Assembly: GCF_023078835.1 (NCBI RefSeq)
Contig: NZ_CP090898.1
Span: 2,110,045 to 2,174,044, forward strand
Direction: 5' to 3'
From: Synechococcus sp. NB0720_010
GTDB lineage: Bacteria; Cyanobacteriota; Cyanobacteriia; PCC-6307; Cyanobiaceae
DNA: 64,000 nucleotides
Shown: positions 46,795-56,362 of the stretch, in pieces
How positions within the stretch are numbered: the stretch's first letter is position 1
Layout: the number at the start of each line of letters is the position of its first letter
Translations under genes and position numbers: made by a program
The notes under the pieces: generated by a model
The model's database searches: none
Seen by the model: the letters and a program-made list of their open reading frames with translations, nothing else
What the model was told of the DNA's origin: nothing

Positions 46795-47873
46795 TGCTGC
46801 AGTTCCAATAGCCAGTCGTTGCCGAGGCGCCGGAGTCGTTGCTGCGGCCATAGCTCCGCCTGGTTGACATCGACCAGCCCCAGCTCGCCAAGGGGGGTGC
46901 GAGCGGCCAGGCCGCCCAGCAGTTTCGGGGCGATCACGCCTGCCAGTTGCTGCACGCAACCCTCGCGCAGCGCTGCGGCGGCCAGTTCCGCTCCGCATTC
47001 CCAGAGGACCTGATTGCAGCCCCGCTGGGCCAGGAGCTCCAGGGCTGCCCGGGGCTGGCACTCCGGCAAGGCCAGGTGCTCTACCCCGAGTCGATCGAGC
47101 TGCTGCTGTTGCTCGGCTGGGGCCTCACTGCCGTGGAGGACCAGGGTGTGGGCCAGGCTTTGATCCCAGAGCTGGGCGTCCTGCGGGAGATCCAGGCTGC
47201 GGCTGAGGACCATCCGCAGCGGCTCCGGGCTGCGCTGGCCGCGGCTGGTCAGCAGGGGGTTGTCGGCTCGGACGGTGCCGCCCCCGACGAGAACCGCGTC
47301 GCATTGGGCCCGTAGCTGATGCACCCAGGCTCGGGCCGGGGGACCGGAGATCCACTGGCTGGCGCCATTGGGCAGGGCGGTGCGGCCATCGAGGCTCATG
47401 GCCCACTTAAGGATTCCCCAGGGGCGCCCGGTTTGCACCCGCTGAATGAAGCTGCGGTTGAGGGCCTGGGCTTCGGCTTCGCAGACCCCGCTGATGACCT
47501 CGATGCCGGCGGCCTGCAGTTGGGCGATGCCGCCGCCAGCCACGCGGGGATCGGGATCGCGCATGGCCACGATGACCCGGCGGACCCCAGCGGCGATCAG
47601 GGCTTCACTGCAGGGGGGTGTGCGGCCGTGGTGGCAGCAGGGCTCCAGGCTGACGACGGCGGTGCCGCCTTGGGCGCGCTCGCCGGCCTGGCGCAGGGCA
47701 TGGACTTCGGCGTGGGGCGTGCCGGCTTGGCGGTGGAAGCCCTCACCCACCAGTGCCCCCTGGCGATCGAGGACGACGCAACCCACTAGAGGGTTGGGGC
47801 TGGTGCGTCCGGCGCCGAGGGCGGCCAGCTGCAGGGCCCGCTGCATCCAGGGCCGCCAGGCGCTGCTGCTCAT
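46791..47873 (-). CDS. ribD: Bifunctional riboflavin biosynthesis deaminase/reductase
   Basis: RibD catalyses two steps of riboflavin synthesis. The N-terminal deaminase has the zinc motif HAEVHAL and EPCCHHGRTPPCSEAL; the C-terminal reductase begins around residue 150 (GRPWGILKWAMSLDGRTA). 360 residues from ATG at 47873, which overlaps the stop of the upstream DUF3122 gene (ATGA). ribF lies 9 kb away in the window. Confidence 0.95.
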   Translation of the reverse strand: MSSSAWRPWMQRALQLAALGAGRTSPNPLVGCVVLDRQGALVGEGFHRQAGTPHAEVHALRQAGERAQGGTAVVSLEPCCHHGRTPPCSEALIAAGVRRVIVAMRDPDPRVAGGGIAQLQAAGIEVISGVCEAEAQALNRSFIQRVQTGRPWGILKWAMSLDGRTALPNGASQWISGPPARAWVHQLRAQCDAVLVGGGTVRADNPLLTSRGQRSPEPLRMVLSRSLDLPQDAQLWDQSLAHTLVLHGSEAPAEQQQQLDRLGVEHLALPECQPRAALELLAQRGCNQVLWECGAELAAAALREGCVQQLAGVIAPKLLGGLAARTPLGELGLVDVNQAELWPQQRLRRLGNDWLLELQH

Positions 47874-48376
47874 CCGGCGTCGCGCCAGCTCGGCAGGCTG
47901 CGCCATTCACCGACCACAAAGGGAGGAACCGGCAGCTCCACAAACACCCCGGGCAGCTCCAGGCGTAGGGGGCGGTTCTGGTGCAGCTCGGCCAGCAGTG
48001 GATTGAGGTCAAATTCGGCCGCGGCATCCCGGCCATCGGCGGCCAACTTGGGGTTGGCGGTGGTGATGTCCTCGAGCTCCCAACTGCCCCGGCCGGAGTG
48101 CACGATCAAGGAGGTGGGGTGATCCAGGCGGACGCGGCCGGGATAGCCGACGATCCGCAGGGTGACGGGGCCGCCCGGGGGACCGGTGCGGTAGGCCACG
48201 GCCTGCCAGCTCTGGTAGTCCAGATCCCGCAGGCTCTCGAGGCTTCGCACGATCTCTGTGCCGTTCTCATCGGGGTGCAGGTGCACCTGGGCGTTGGCGG
48301 GTTGGCCCAATCCCAAGGCGATTACCCCGCCGATCAGCAGGGAGAGGGCAATACGCAGAAGGGAGCCGAACGCCAT
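47870..48376 (-). CDS. DUF3122 family exported protein
   Basis: A 168-residue protein with a signal peptide (LLRIALSLLIGGVIALGLGQPANA) and a beta-rich body: SWQAVAYRTGPPGGPVTLRIVGYPGRV, DHPTSLIVHS and DITTANPKLAADGRDAAAEFDL. This is the layout of DUF3122, a cyanobacterial family of unknown function. It overlaps ribD by 4 bases. Probably lumenal or periplasmic. Confidence 0.75.
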   Translation of the reverse strand: MAFGSLLRIALSLLIGGVIALGLGQPANAQVHLHPDENGTEIVRSLESLRDLDYQSWQAVAYRTGPPGGPVTLRIVGYPGRVRLDHPTSLIVHSGRGSWELEDITTANPKLAADGRDAAAEFDLNPLLAELHQNRPLRLELPGVFVELPVPPFVVGEWRSLPSWRDAG

Positions 48377-48424
48377 AACACCATTGCTCTGAGGCCAGCG
48401 TATGGAACCGAGTTGTGGTTCCGC

Positions 48425-50938
48425 TTAGCCCCGCTCCGCCCCTGGGATCCGCTGCCAGTCGGTGTGGGTGGCCCAGACCCCCCAGATGGCCATGGCCCGC
48501 AGGTAGTGGCAGGCGCGGAAGGTGTTGACGGCCGTGATCGCCTCGGGGGTGCGGAACTGCAGGCCGCCGGAATAGACCTGATTGACCACCGCTGAGGTGA
48601 TCGCCAGGGCGGTCTCGGTCTCGCCCATCAGCCGGAAGTAACTGGCGATGCCGAAGTTGATCCCGGTCCAGACCTCCAGCGGGTGGGTGCCGTTGGGATC
48701 CAGGGGGGTGCCATCGCGGCGCAGGCCATTGGCAACGCCCAGGCTGCCGCCCTCGAACTTCTCGAAACAGGAGTCCTTGACGGCATTGAGGGTGCTGCGG
48801 CTGTTGGCCTCGCTCACCACCGGCTCCAGGCCCAGCAGGCGGGCATAGAAATCGCCGCAGAGCTGATCAGCCATCACCACCGGCGTGCCGCTCTCGGCAT
48901 CGATGTCGTAGTACTCGCCGTTCCAGAGGAGCCTGTCGAAGTTTCCCCGCGCCTGCGCCAGCCAACCACTGAATTCCTGTTGCTCGGCCGAGGTGTCTAG
49001 GCCGGTGCTGAGTTGCAGCTGCTGGGCGATCGCCAGGGCGGCCTCGAGTGCCGCAATCCAGAGGGCGCCGCAGTAGGCGCTGACGCCCTTGAGCGGCCAG
49101 TCATCAAAGGTCTGATCCGGCGCGCCGCCGTTGTCGGGTAGGCCGTCGTTGTTGATGTCGAAGGTCTTGAGATAACGCAGGGCTTCCACCGCGGCCGGCC
49201 AGCAGTCCGCCAGGAAGCGCAGGTCCTCGCCGTTGGGGGCGAGCTTGAAGGTGCGCCAGACCTGCAGCACGTAGTCGCTGGCGAGGTCCTTCCAGAGGTT
49301 GCAGTCCTGGTAGGCCGTGTAGTTCGTGGCATCCCAGGGCTTTTCGTTCGGCGCCCCCAGGTCATGGGGTGTGGCGCCTTTGACCTTGCGGGCGGCTTCC
49401 ACGCGCCCCTTGCCCTGGGTGAAGTACCAGCCGATCGGCCGTGGCGTGGCATCGGCCGCGGGGATGGCCCGGGCAAAGCTGCGCAGCACCGCCTTGTCGA
49501 GCTCCGGCCAGAGCTGCAGCAGTGCCAGGGAGCCATAGAGCCGCACGTCCAGGCTCTCGTACCAGGCGTAGTCCAGGCACTCCAGCACCCCGAATCGGCC
49601 GACGGGGTCTTCGCGGCTGGCGGCACTCCAGAGGCTGCCGCCGCTGCAGAGGTCGTAGAGCTCGTTGAAGAGCGCCATCCGCAGCGGCTCGGGCAGATCA
49701 CTGCGCTCCAGCACCGGTTGCTGCCAGGCCTCGATCTGTTGGCGCCAGCTGCGCCAGTCCCGCAGACCTTCGGCGGCGATGGCGGCGGCGTTCTTGCCGC
49801 TGGCGCCGAAGAAGTCGGTGTAGCGCCGCAGGGCACTGGTGCCGGTGGCGAAGGCCGTGACCGGCAGGTCCCAGCTGATCACCACCGGGATCTCGATGCT
49901 CTGGCCGGGCTCCAGGCGGCAGCGCACCGCCAGGGCCGCGCTGACGGGCTCGGCTGCTCCACTGCGGCGGTTGTTGTTGCTCTCGGGGATCGAGCCATCG
50001 CGGCTGAAGCTGCCCCAGAGCTCCGAGCCGTCGCCCTGGGGATTCCAGCGGCTGCAGCGTTGGATGCTCACGCCGGCTTGCTCCTGCGTCGCGATGCACC
50101 ACTGCCCTTCCCCTTCGGCGACCGGGGAGGAGACATCACCCCCTAGGACGACTCCCTTGAGCGAGCCGTCGTCGATCCAATCGTTGCGATGGCCCTCGCT
50201 CTTGCCGATGGCCGGGGCGTAGTTGTGTTCGGGGCTGCCGTCATCGCGGAAGTGCACCTCTGCCGATGAATCGGTGTTGGTGAACCAGCCGCAGGTGTTG
50301 CGCCAGCTCAGCATCAACGAGAGGTCCAGGGCCTGGCGCGTGGGGTTGCGCAGGGTCCAGACGAAGGTCGCCAACGGGTAGCTGGTCTGCTGGTAGTTGC
50401 CGGGGAGGATCGGGCTGAAGGCCTCGCAGCTGACCTCGGCCTCGAAGACCCCTTGGTAGTGGCTCCAGCTCAGCGGATAGCGCGCGGCGTAGGTGCCGGT
50501 TTGGCGTTGCTCACTGCTGGCGGGATACCAGCTCCAGCTGGAGAGGGGGTCTGCGGCTTCGGGGCGTGAGTCATCCCGGTTGGGCTTCACCGCCAGGGCG
50601 TGGGCCCGTTGCTCTTTCCCGTTGCTTTCAAAGAGCGAGAACTGGCAGTCGGGCAGCACGCCGAACCAGTGCTCGCCGCCATCGAGGTGCCAGAGGTTGA
50701 AGGAGCCATCAGGGGCGCGGCCGATGCAGCCGGCGCCAAAGCCGCCGAGGGGCATCCCATGGTTCGGGCCGTCGTCCAGGTTGCTCGCGTAGCGAACGGT
50801 GTAGGGCGACGCCCAGCCCTGACCGAGGGCTCGGCTCCAGCTTGCGGTGGGGGGGTGCCAGGTGGAGGGGCGTGAGGCGCGACTGAGGCCGGCGCGGCGC
50901 AGCAGGGACTTCAGGGCGGAGAGGCCGAGGCGCGCCAT
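48425..50938 (-). CDS. GH116 (GBA2-type) glucosylceramidase-like protein
   Basis: An 837-residue cytosolic protein. The N-terminal beta domain starts GMPLGGFGAGCIGRAPDGSFNLWHLDGGEHW and the C-terminal (alpha/alpha)6 barrel shows NDGLPDNGGAPDQTFDDWPLKG, with the family's catalytic Asp, and VWTGINFGIASYFRLMGE. Relatives include human GBA2 and beta-glucosidases of thermophiles; these are retaining enzymes. No signal peptide is seen. The natural substrate in a cyanobacterium is unclear; glycolipids are a guess. Confidence 0.88.
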   Translation of the reverse strand: MARLGLSALKSLLRRAGLSRASRPSTWHPPTASWSRALGQGWASPYTVRYASNLDDGPNHGMPLGGFGAGCIGRAPDGSFNLWHLDGGEHWFGVLPDCQFSLFESNGKEQRAHALAVKPNRDDSRPEAADPLSSWSWYPASSEQRQTGTYAARYPLSWSHYQGVFEAEVSCEAFSPILPGNYQQTSYPLATFVWTLRNPTRQALDLSLMLSWRNTCGWFTNTDSSAEVHFRDDGSPEHNYAPAIGKSEGHRNDWIDDGSLKGVVLGGDVSSPVAEGEGQWCIATQEQAGVSIQRCSRWNPQGDGSELWGSFSRDGSIPESNNNRRSGAAEPVSAALAVRCRLEPGQSIEIPVVISWDLPVTAFATGTSALRRYTDFFGASGKNAAAIAAEGLRDWRSWRQQIEAWQQPVLERSDLPEPLRMALFNELYDLCSGGSLWSAASREDPVGRFGVLECLDYAWYESLDVRLYGSLALLQLWPELDKAVLRSFARAIPAADATPRPIGWYFTQGKGRVEAARKVKGATPHDLGAPNEKPWDATNYTAYQDCNLWKDLASDYVLQVWRTFKLAPNGEDLRFLADCWPAAVEALRYLKTFDINNDGLPDNGGAPDQTFDDWPLKGVSAYCGALWIAALEAALAIAQQLQLSTGLDTSAEQQEFSGWLAQARGNFDRLLWNGEYYDIDAESGTPVVMADQLCGDFYARLLGLEPVVSEANSRSTLNAVKDSCFEKFEGGSLGVANGLRRDGTPLDPNGTHPLEVWTGINFGIASYFRLMGETETALAITSAVVNQVYSGGLQFRTPEAITAVNTFRACHYLRAMAIWGVWATHTDWQRIPGAERG

Positions 50939-50965
50939 GGGGCAGCTAATAGTGCCGCCAGCTTG

Positions 50966-51217
50966 TCAGAGTTGAGAGGGGTTGGCCCGTTCGTTGGCCT
51001 CCTGTTCCACCAGGGCATCAAGAGTGGCGGCGGAGCGCACCAAAGCCTGGTAACGCTGCACCACCCGGCGGTTGCGCTCCAGCCAGCCAGCGGGGTTGCC
51101 TTGGGCCACGGCCAGGCTGCCGCTGTTGTCGTCATCCAGCAGGTCCAGGTCGCCCTGTTGCGCGATCAGGGCGACGACCAAGTCATGCAGGCGTTGACGG
51201 CGATCGGAGGGGTTCAT
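50966..51217 (-). CDS. Small hypothetical protein
   Basis: An 83-residue helical, charged protein (MNPSDRRQRLHDLVVAL, DLDLLDDDNSGSLAVAQGN, NRRVVQRYQALVRSAATLDALVEQE). It is divergent from cobL with 22 bases between and lies upstream of the GH116 gene on the same strand. Codon use looks genuine. Unknown function. Confidence 0.55.
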   Translation of the reverse strand: MNPSDRRQRLHDLVVALIAQQGDLDLLDDDNSGSLAVAQGNPAGWLERNRRVVQRYQALVRSAATLDALVEQEANERANPSQL

Positions 51218-51239
51218 CGCTCAGCAGCAGAATGCACCC

Positions 51240-52478
51240 ATGATTGAGGTGATTGGCACCGACGCGGGCGCTCCGGCATCGCTGCCCCTCGACAAGCAGC
51301 AGTTGTTGCGCCAGGCCCCCTTGGTGGCGGCGCCCCTGCGTCTGCATGACGCCCTGACGGCCTGGGACGGCTGGAGTGGTGCGCGGCTGATTGCCAGTGA
51401 CCAGCCCAGCGCCCTACTCGATCAGCTTCAGGGGCAGGGGCAGGCTGTGGTGCTTGCCAGTGGAGACCCCCTCTGGTTTGGCATCGGCCGGCTGCTGATT
51501 CAGGGCCTTGGCGCCGAGCGCTTGCGGTTTCATCCGGCTCCCTGCTCCCTGCAGCTGGCCTTCTCGCGCCTGGCGCGCCCCTGGCAGAACGCCGCTTGGA
51601 TCAGCCTGCACGGCCGTGATCCCGGCGCCTTGGCTGTGCGCCTGCAGCAGCGGCCAGAGGCCCTGGCGGTGCTGACCGACCCCAGCCGCGGTGGGGTCAA
51701 AGAAGTGCGTGAGCTGCTGCGCGCCTCGGGTCTGGAGCAGGCCTATGGCCTCTGGCTCTGTGAGCGGCTTGGGCATCCGGGGGAGCGGGTCCAGCGGCTG
51801 GCCTCCTCGGCTGCGCTGCCCGCTGATCTCGACCCGCTGCATCTGGTGGTGTTGCTGGCGGAGGTCCCGGCACCTACGCCGCCGGAATCCCTGCCCCTAC
51901 TCGGTATTGCAGATGGCGCCTACCTGCAGCACCCCGATCGGCCCGGTCTGATGACCAAGCGGGAGGTGCGCGTTCAGCTCTTGGCCGAGTTGGAGCTGCC
52001 GGCCGCTGGCGTTCTTTGGGATCTCGGCGCTGGAGTGGGCTCCATTGGTCTGGAGGCCTTGCGGCTGCGGCCGGGCCTGCAGCTGTGGGCGCTGGAGCAG
52101 CGCGGCGGCTCGGCGGAGTTGATCCGCGCCAATGCCCAGCGACTGGGGGTGGTTCCCGCGGGTGTGATCGAAGGCCGGGCGCCCGAGGCTCTCTCCGAGT
52201 TACCGGACCCCGACCGCGTCTTAATCGGCGGCGGCGGCCGTGATCGGGCGGCGCTGCTCCAGGCCGTGCTGGATCGGCTGAAGCCCGCTGGCATCGTCGT
52301 GATCCCCCTAGCCACCGTTGAGGCCCTGGCGGAGCTGCGCCCCGTTCTTGAGAGTGCTGGCCTCGCGGTGAGCATCAGTCAGCACCAGGCCTGGCGCGGT
52401 GCGGCCCTGGCCGATGGCACGCGGCTGGCGCCCCTTAATCCGGTGTTGATCCTGCGGGGACAGAAGAAATCGGGGTAA
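51240..52478 (+). CDS. cobL: Precorrin-6Y C5,15-methyltransferase (decarboxylating), CbiE-CbiT fusion
   Basis: A cobalamin (or pseudocobalamin) biosynthesis enzyme. The N-terminal half (MIEVIGTDAGAPA, VLASGDPLWFGIGRLL, LAFSRLARPW) is the CbiE-type methyltransferase and the C-terminal half (LWDLGAGVGSIGLEAL, DRVLIGGGGRD) is the CbiT-type SAM-binding domain with the GxGxG-like loop. The fusion has 412 residues, the usual CobL size. Its end overlaps the convergent DUF192 gene by 44 bases. Confidence 0.93.
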   Translation: MIEVIGTDAGAPASLPLDKQQLLRQAPLVAAPLRLHDALTAWDGWSGARLIASDQPSALLDQLQGQGQAVVLASGDPLWFGIGRLLIQGLGAERLRFHPAPCSLQLAFSRLARPWQNAAWISLHGRDPGALAVRLQQRPEALAVLTDPSRGGVKEVRELLRASGLEQAYGLWLCERLGHPGERVQRLASSAALPADLDPLHLVVLLAEVPAPTPPESLPLLGIADGAYLQHPDRPGLMTKREVRVQLLAELELPAAGVLWDLGAGVGSIGLEALRLRPGLQLWALEQRGGSAELIRANAQRLGVVPAGVIEGRAPEALSELPDPDRVLIGGGGRDRAALLQAVLDRLKPAGIVVIPLATVEALAELRPVLESAGLAVSISQHQAWRGAALADGTRLAPLNPVLILRGQKKSG

Positions 52479-52872
52479 TCACCACGGGCATCCCCACCCG
52501 CAGGCCCAGGCGTTTGGCTTCTCCTGCCCCGAGTTCCACGACCCCATCCCCTGGCTCCATGGGGCCATAGCTGCGGCAGGGCAGGTGCGGGCAGGGAGTC
52601 GTCTCGGGCTCAATGGCGATCACCCGGTTGCCGTTGAGAAAGACCATGTCGAGGGAGGCCGGGGTCTTGTGCATCCAAAAGCGCAGGGGTTGCGGCTTGG
52701 GGAAGGGGAACCACATGCCCCGCAGCGGAGCCAAGGGCGGGCGGCCCTGAAGCCCTCGCCGCTGTTGCTCTTGGCTGCGGGCCACCTCGAGGGCAATGCA
52801 GGGCTGCTTCTCCTCAAGGCACCACTGGGCCTCGATCGGCAGTTGCTGGGGCGGCAGAGCGGGAGTTGGCAT
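52435..52872 (-). CDS. DUF192 family protein
   Basis: A 145-residue protein with the core of DUF192: LEVARSQEQQRRGLQGRPPL, MWFPFPKPQPLRFWMHKTPASLDMVFL and VVELGAGEAKRLGL. The family has no firm function. No clear signal peptide is seen, unlike many members. It overlaps the end of cobL and follows the response regulator gene at 4 bases on the same strand. Confidence 0.85.
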   Translation of the reverse strand: MPTPALPPQQLPIEAQWCLEEKQPCIALEVARSQEQQRRGLQGRPPLAPLRGMWFPFPKPQPLRFWMHKTPASLDMVFLNGNRVIAIEPETTPCPHLPCRSYGPMEPGDGVVELGAGEAKRLGLRVGMPVVITPISSVPAGSTPD

Positions 52873-52876
52873 CGCC

Positions 52877-53545
52877 CTAGCCCAGTTGGGGAGGGCCGTC
52901 GCTGAGGCAGTAGCCCCGGCCGCGCACGGTGTGGATCAGGCGCTTGCCGCCGCCGGTCTCGAGTTTTTGCCGCAGGTAGCGCACGTAGACCTCGATCACG
53001 TTGCTGGCGGCGCCCTGCTGATCCCGCCAGACCGTCGCCAGGATCCGTTCGCGGCTGACCACCTCGCGGGCATGCCGCATCAGCAGCTCCAGCAGGGCGT
53101 ACTCCCGCGCGGTTAGGGCGATGGTTTGGCCATTGCGGCGCACCTCATGGCGGCTGGGGACGATCGAGAGGTCCCCCAGTTGCAGCAGATCCCGCGGCGG
53201 CCGTTGCTTCTCCTGCAATTTCAGATGCACCCGCAGCCGGGTCAGCAGGTCACTGGCGCCCGCGGAGGACAGCCAGAAGTCATCGCCCCCCTCGATCAGC
53301 ACCTGGGAGCGGGCGGGAACACTGTCCTCGACGATGTCCAGCAGCATCGGAAGCGCCCCGAGGTGGGAGCGCAACTCCTGAATCCGCGCTCCCCACTCGG
53401 CCGAGAGCACCACCAGCTCACACCCGCCCTGGCTGGCTTGTTGCAGGCCGCGTTTGCCGATCAGTGGGCTGTACCCCGAGGCGCTCAGACGCTCGGCGAG
53501 GGCCTCGGACGTCTCCCCCAGCAGCAGGACGCAGATGTCGCCCAT
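52877..53545 (-). CDS. OmpR-type response regulator lacking the phosphoacceptor Asp
   Basis: A 222-residue regulator with a winged-helix DNA-binding C-terminus (LTAREYALLELLMRHAREVVSRERILATVW, IEVYVRYLRQKLETGGGKRLIHTVRGRGYCL). The receiver-like N-terminus has lost the phosphoacceptor: the strand reads CELVVLSAEWG, with Ser in place of Asp, and the acidic pair is GE rather than DD. It probably acts without phosphorylation. ATG at 53545 overlaps the stop of the NAD kinase gene by one base. Confidence 0.87.
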   Translation of the reverse strand: MGDICVLLLGETSEALAERLSASGYSPLIGKRGLQQASQGGCELVVLSAEWGARIQELRSHLGALPMLLDIVEDSVPARSQVLIEGGDDFWLSSAGASDLLTRLRVHLKLQEKQRPPRDLLQLGDLSIVPSRHEVRRNGQTIALTAREYALLELLMRHAREVVSRERILATVWRDQQGAASNVIEVYVRYLRQKLETGGGKRLIHTVRGRGYCLSDGPPQLG

Positions 53546-54450
53546 CAAGCGCCGGGCTTGGCCACGTGCGGCAGGCCCCAGCCGAGCTTGTTGCGCAGCA
53601 CCTGGAAAAACTCATGGTCCGCCAGGCGCACAAAGCGCACTGGGTGCTCACTGCGGCGGATCAGGACCCGATCCTCCGGCCAGACGTAGCAACCGGCGCT
53701 GCCGTCCACCACCATCATCAGCCGCTCCGGGGTGGCGGGGAAGACCGTCACCGGCTCCTGATCGCTGAAGACCAGGGCCCGTGAGGCCAGGGAGTGGGGC
53801 GCAATCGGGGTGAGTTGCAGCACCGGGCAGTCGGGGCTGATCACCGGTCCGCCGGCGCTCAGCGCATAGGCGGTGGAGCCCGTCGGGGTGGAGAGGATCA
53901 CGCCATCGGCGGCGATGTCCACCGGGGCATGGCGCCCCACGGCGATCTCGAAATGGCACATCGAGGTGATTGGCTCGCGGTGCAGGGCCATCTCGTTGAG
54001 GCAGAGCAGTTCCCAGCGGCGCTGGTCCCCGCGCATCACGGTCACCACCAAGGTGGTGCGTTCCTCCACCGTCCATTGACCGGCGATCACCTGCTCGAGG
54101 GCCTCCTCGAGCTTGGGCAGGTAAGTCTCAGCCAGGAAGCCCAGGTGGCCGGTGTTGATCGTCAGGATCGGCACGTCGATCGGTGCCGTCATTCGGGTGG
54201 CCGAGAGCACCGTGCCATCGCCCCCCAGCACCATGGCCATGTCCATCCCGGCTTCGAAGTGGGGCGGGACGCAGGCAACGTGGCCCTTGCTGCGCAGGTG
54301 TTGCTCAGGATTGGCGAAACCCACCATTCCGGCGGCACTGCTGGCGCGCAGCACGTCGTAGCCCGCCTGCTTCAGGCGGGCCTCAATCGTGTCGGCGGTG
54401 GACAGGGCAAGGTCCTTGCCGTCGTTAATGATCAGTCCGACGCAGGGCAA
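53545..54450 (-). CDS. nadK: NAD kinase
   Basis: Phosphorylates NAD to NADP. The 301-residue protein has the GGDGT motif in [14 protein letters not shown], the NTGHLGFL block, and [16 protein letters not shown] in the NAD-binding domain. The start is TTG at 54450. Its stop and the ATG of the downstream regulator overlap (TGATG). Cyanobacteria usually have two NAD kinases; the second is not in the window. Confidence 0.95.
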   Translation of the reverse strand: MPCVGLIINDGKDLALSTADTIEARLKQAGYDVLRASSAAGMVGFANPEQHLRSKGHVACVPPHFEAGMDMAMVLGGDGTVLSATRMTAPIDVPILTINTGHLGFLAETYLPKLEEALEQVIAGQWTVEERTTLVVTVMRGDQRRWELLCLNEMALHREPITSMCHFEIAVGRHAPVDIAADGVILSTPTGSTAYALSAGGPVISPDCPVLQLTPIAPHSLASRALVFSDQEPVTVFPATPERLMMVVDGSAGCYVWPEDRVLIRRSEHPVRFVRLADHEFFQVLRNKLGWGLPHVAKPGA

Positions 54451-54486
54451 GGAGCAGCTCAGGTGGTCCCCCAGAGTTTATGGGGA

Positions 54487-55494
54487 TCAGAACTGTTCGA
54501 GGAAGCGCAGATCGCTCGTAAACAAGCGGCGGATGTCATCAATGCCGTGGCGCACCATGCAGAAGCGCTCCACCCCCAGGCCGGCGGCGAAGCCGCTGTA
54601 GCGCTCGGGGTCGATGCCCATGCCCTGGAGCACGGCGGGGTCGACCATGCCGCAGCCCATCACCTCGAGCCAGCGGCCGCGCCACTGCACATCCACCTCG
54701 GCTGAGGGTTCGGTGAAGGGGAAGTAGCTGGCGCGGAAGCGCACCGGCAGATCGCCGAAGAACTGCTGCAGAAAGGACGTCACCGTGCCGCGCAGATGGC
54801 TGAAGTCCAGTCCCTCATCGATGGCCAGTACCTCCACCTGGTGGAAGACCGGCGAGTGGGTGGCATCCACGGCATCGCGGCGATAGACGCGGCCCGGGGC
54901 AATGATGCGGATCGGCGGGGCGTTGTTCTCCAGGTGGCGGATCTGCACCGGAGAGGTGTGGGTGCGCAGCAGCTGGTGATCGCCCAGATAAAAGGTGTCC
55001 TGCATGTCCCGGGCCGGGTGGTGCTCGGGGATGTTCAGGGCGGTGAAGTTGTAGAAGTCGCTCTCGATTTCAGGCCCTTCTTCCACCTGGTAGCCGAGGC
55101 CCGAGAAGATATCGACGATTTCTTCGATCGTGCTGATCAGGGGGTGGCGGTGCCCCACCGGCGTGAAGCTCGCCGGCATGGTCACGTCCAGGGTCTCGCT
55201 GGCGATGCGCTCGGCCATCGCGGCGCTCTTCACCGCCTGCAGGCGATCGCTCAGCAGGCTCTGCACCTGCTCCTTGAGCACGTTGGCCCGCTGACCGACC
55301 ACCGGCCGCTCATCGCCGGGCAGCTTGCCCATCGCTCCGAGCACCCCGGAGAGCCGACCCTTTTTGCCCAGCAGGCCCACCCGCAGCTCCTCGAGGGCTG
55401 CGGCATCCGCGGCGGCGGCGATCTCTTGGGCAGCCTGGGCCTCCAGCTGATCGAGTTGATCGGTGAGCTGCTGCAGGCTGACGGTGGCGCTCAA
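54487..55494 (-). CDS. pheS: Phenylalanyl-tRNA synthetase alpha subunit
   Basis: A 335-residue class II synthetase subunit. It has an N-terminal coiled coil ([35 protein letters not shown]) that binds tRNA and a catalytic core with [41 protein letters not shown], and the motif 3 block [22 protein letters not shown]. The beta subunit gene is not nearby. It is divergent from surE. Confidence 0.97.
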   Translation of the reverse strand: MSATVSLQQLTDQLDQLEAQAAQEIAAAADAAALEELRVGLLGKKGRLSGVLGAMGKLPGDERPVVGQRANVLKEQVQSLLSDRLQAVKSAAMAERIASETLDVTMPASFTPVGHRHPLISTIEEIVDIFSGLGYQVEEGPEIESDFYNFTALNIPEHHPARDMQDTFYLGDHQLLRTHTSPVQIRHLENNAPPIRIIAPGRVYRRDAVDATHSPVFHQVEVLAIDEGLDFSHLRGTVTSFLQQFFGDLPVRFRASYFPFTEPSAEVDVQWRGRWLEVMGCGMVDPAVLQGMGIDPERYSGFAAGLGVERFCMVRHGIDDIRRLFTSDLRFLEQF

Positions 55495-55573
55495 GGATCG
55501 ACTTCAACGAGCGCCGACTTTAGGTAGACGCCTGTTTCAGGCCCCTTAGCCTCAGGCCAGGCGTGAGGGCACT

Positions 55574-56362
55574 GTGCGGATCCTGATCAGTAATGACGAT
55601 GGCGTCTTCGCTGATGGCATCCGTGCCCTGGCGGCTGAGGCCCTGCGGCGCGGTCATCAGGTCACGGTGGTCTGCCCCGATCAGGAGCGCTCCGCTACGG
55701 GCCATGGCCTGACCCTGCAAACCCCCCTGCGGGCCGAGCGGGCCGACGAGCTCTTTGCGGAGGGTGTCACCGCCTGGGCCTGCAGCGGCACCCCCAGCGA
55801 TTGCGTCAAGTTGGGCCTCTTTGCCCTGCTTGAGGAGTGGCCTGACATGGTCCTCTCGGGCATTAACCACGGCCCCAACCTGGGCACCGACACCCTGTAT
55901 TCCGGCACGGTCAGTGCGGCGATGGAGGGAACCATCGAAGGCCTGCCCGCCCTGGCGGTGAGCTGCGCCGATTACAAGTGGCGCGACTTCGAGGCGTCCG
56001 CGCGCATTGCCCTGGATGTGGCCGAGCAGAGCCGCCGCGAGGATTGGGACAAGGGCATGCTCCTCAACCTGAATGTCCCGGCCCTGCCGCTGGAGTCCAT
56101 CGGGCAACTGCGCTGGTGCAGAAAGGCCGTTCGCCGCTACACCGACCAATTCGTCAAGCGCGCTGACCCCCGCGGCCGCACCTACTTCTGGTTGGCCGGT
56201 GAGGTCGCCAATGACCTCGAGGCCGAAGTCGCCGGTCCCAAGGAGTGGCCCATCGATGTGGCCCATGTGGCCGCAGGCGGTGTCTCGCTGACCCCACTGC
56301 AGCCGGAGTTGTTCTGGCGCGGAGACCTCTCAGCCCTCAAGCCGCCTCACTTCGAGCGGTAG
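55574..56362 (+). CDS. surE: 5'-nucleotidase SurE
   Basis: SurE removes phosphate from nucleoside monophosphates. The 262-residue protein starts [19 protein letters not shown], with the metal-binding Asp pair, and contains [26 protein letters not shown] and [25 protein letters not shown]. The start is GTG at 55574. Its end overlaps the convergent DUF3611 gene by 16 bases. Confidence 0.96.
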   Translation: MRILISNDDGVFADGIRALAAEALRRGHQVTVVCPDQERSATGHGLTLQTPLRAERADELFAEGVTAWACSGTPSDCVKLGLFALLEEWPDMVLSGINHGPNLGTDTLYSGTVSAAMEGTIEGLPALAVSCADYKWRDFEASARIALDVAEQSRREDWDKGMLLNLNVPALPLESIGQLRWCRKAVRRYTDQFVKRADPRGRTYFWLAGEVANDLEAEVAGPKEWPIDVAHVAAGGVSLTPLQPELFWRGDLSALKPPHFER

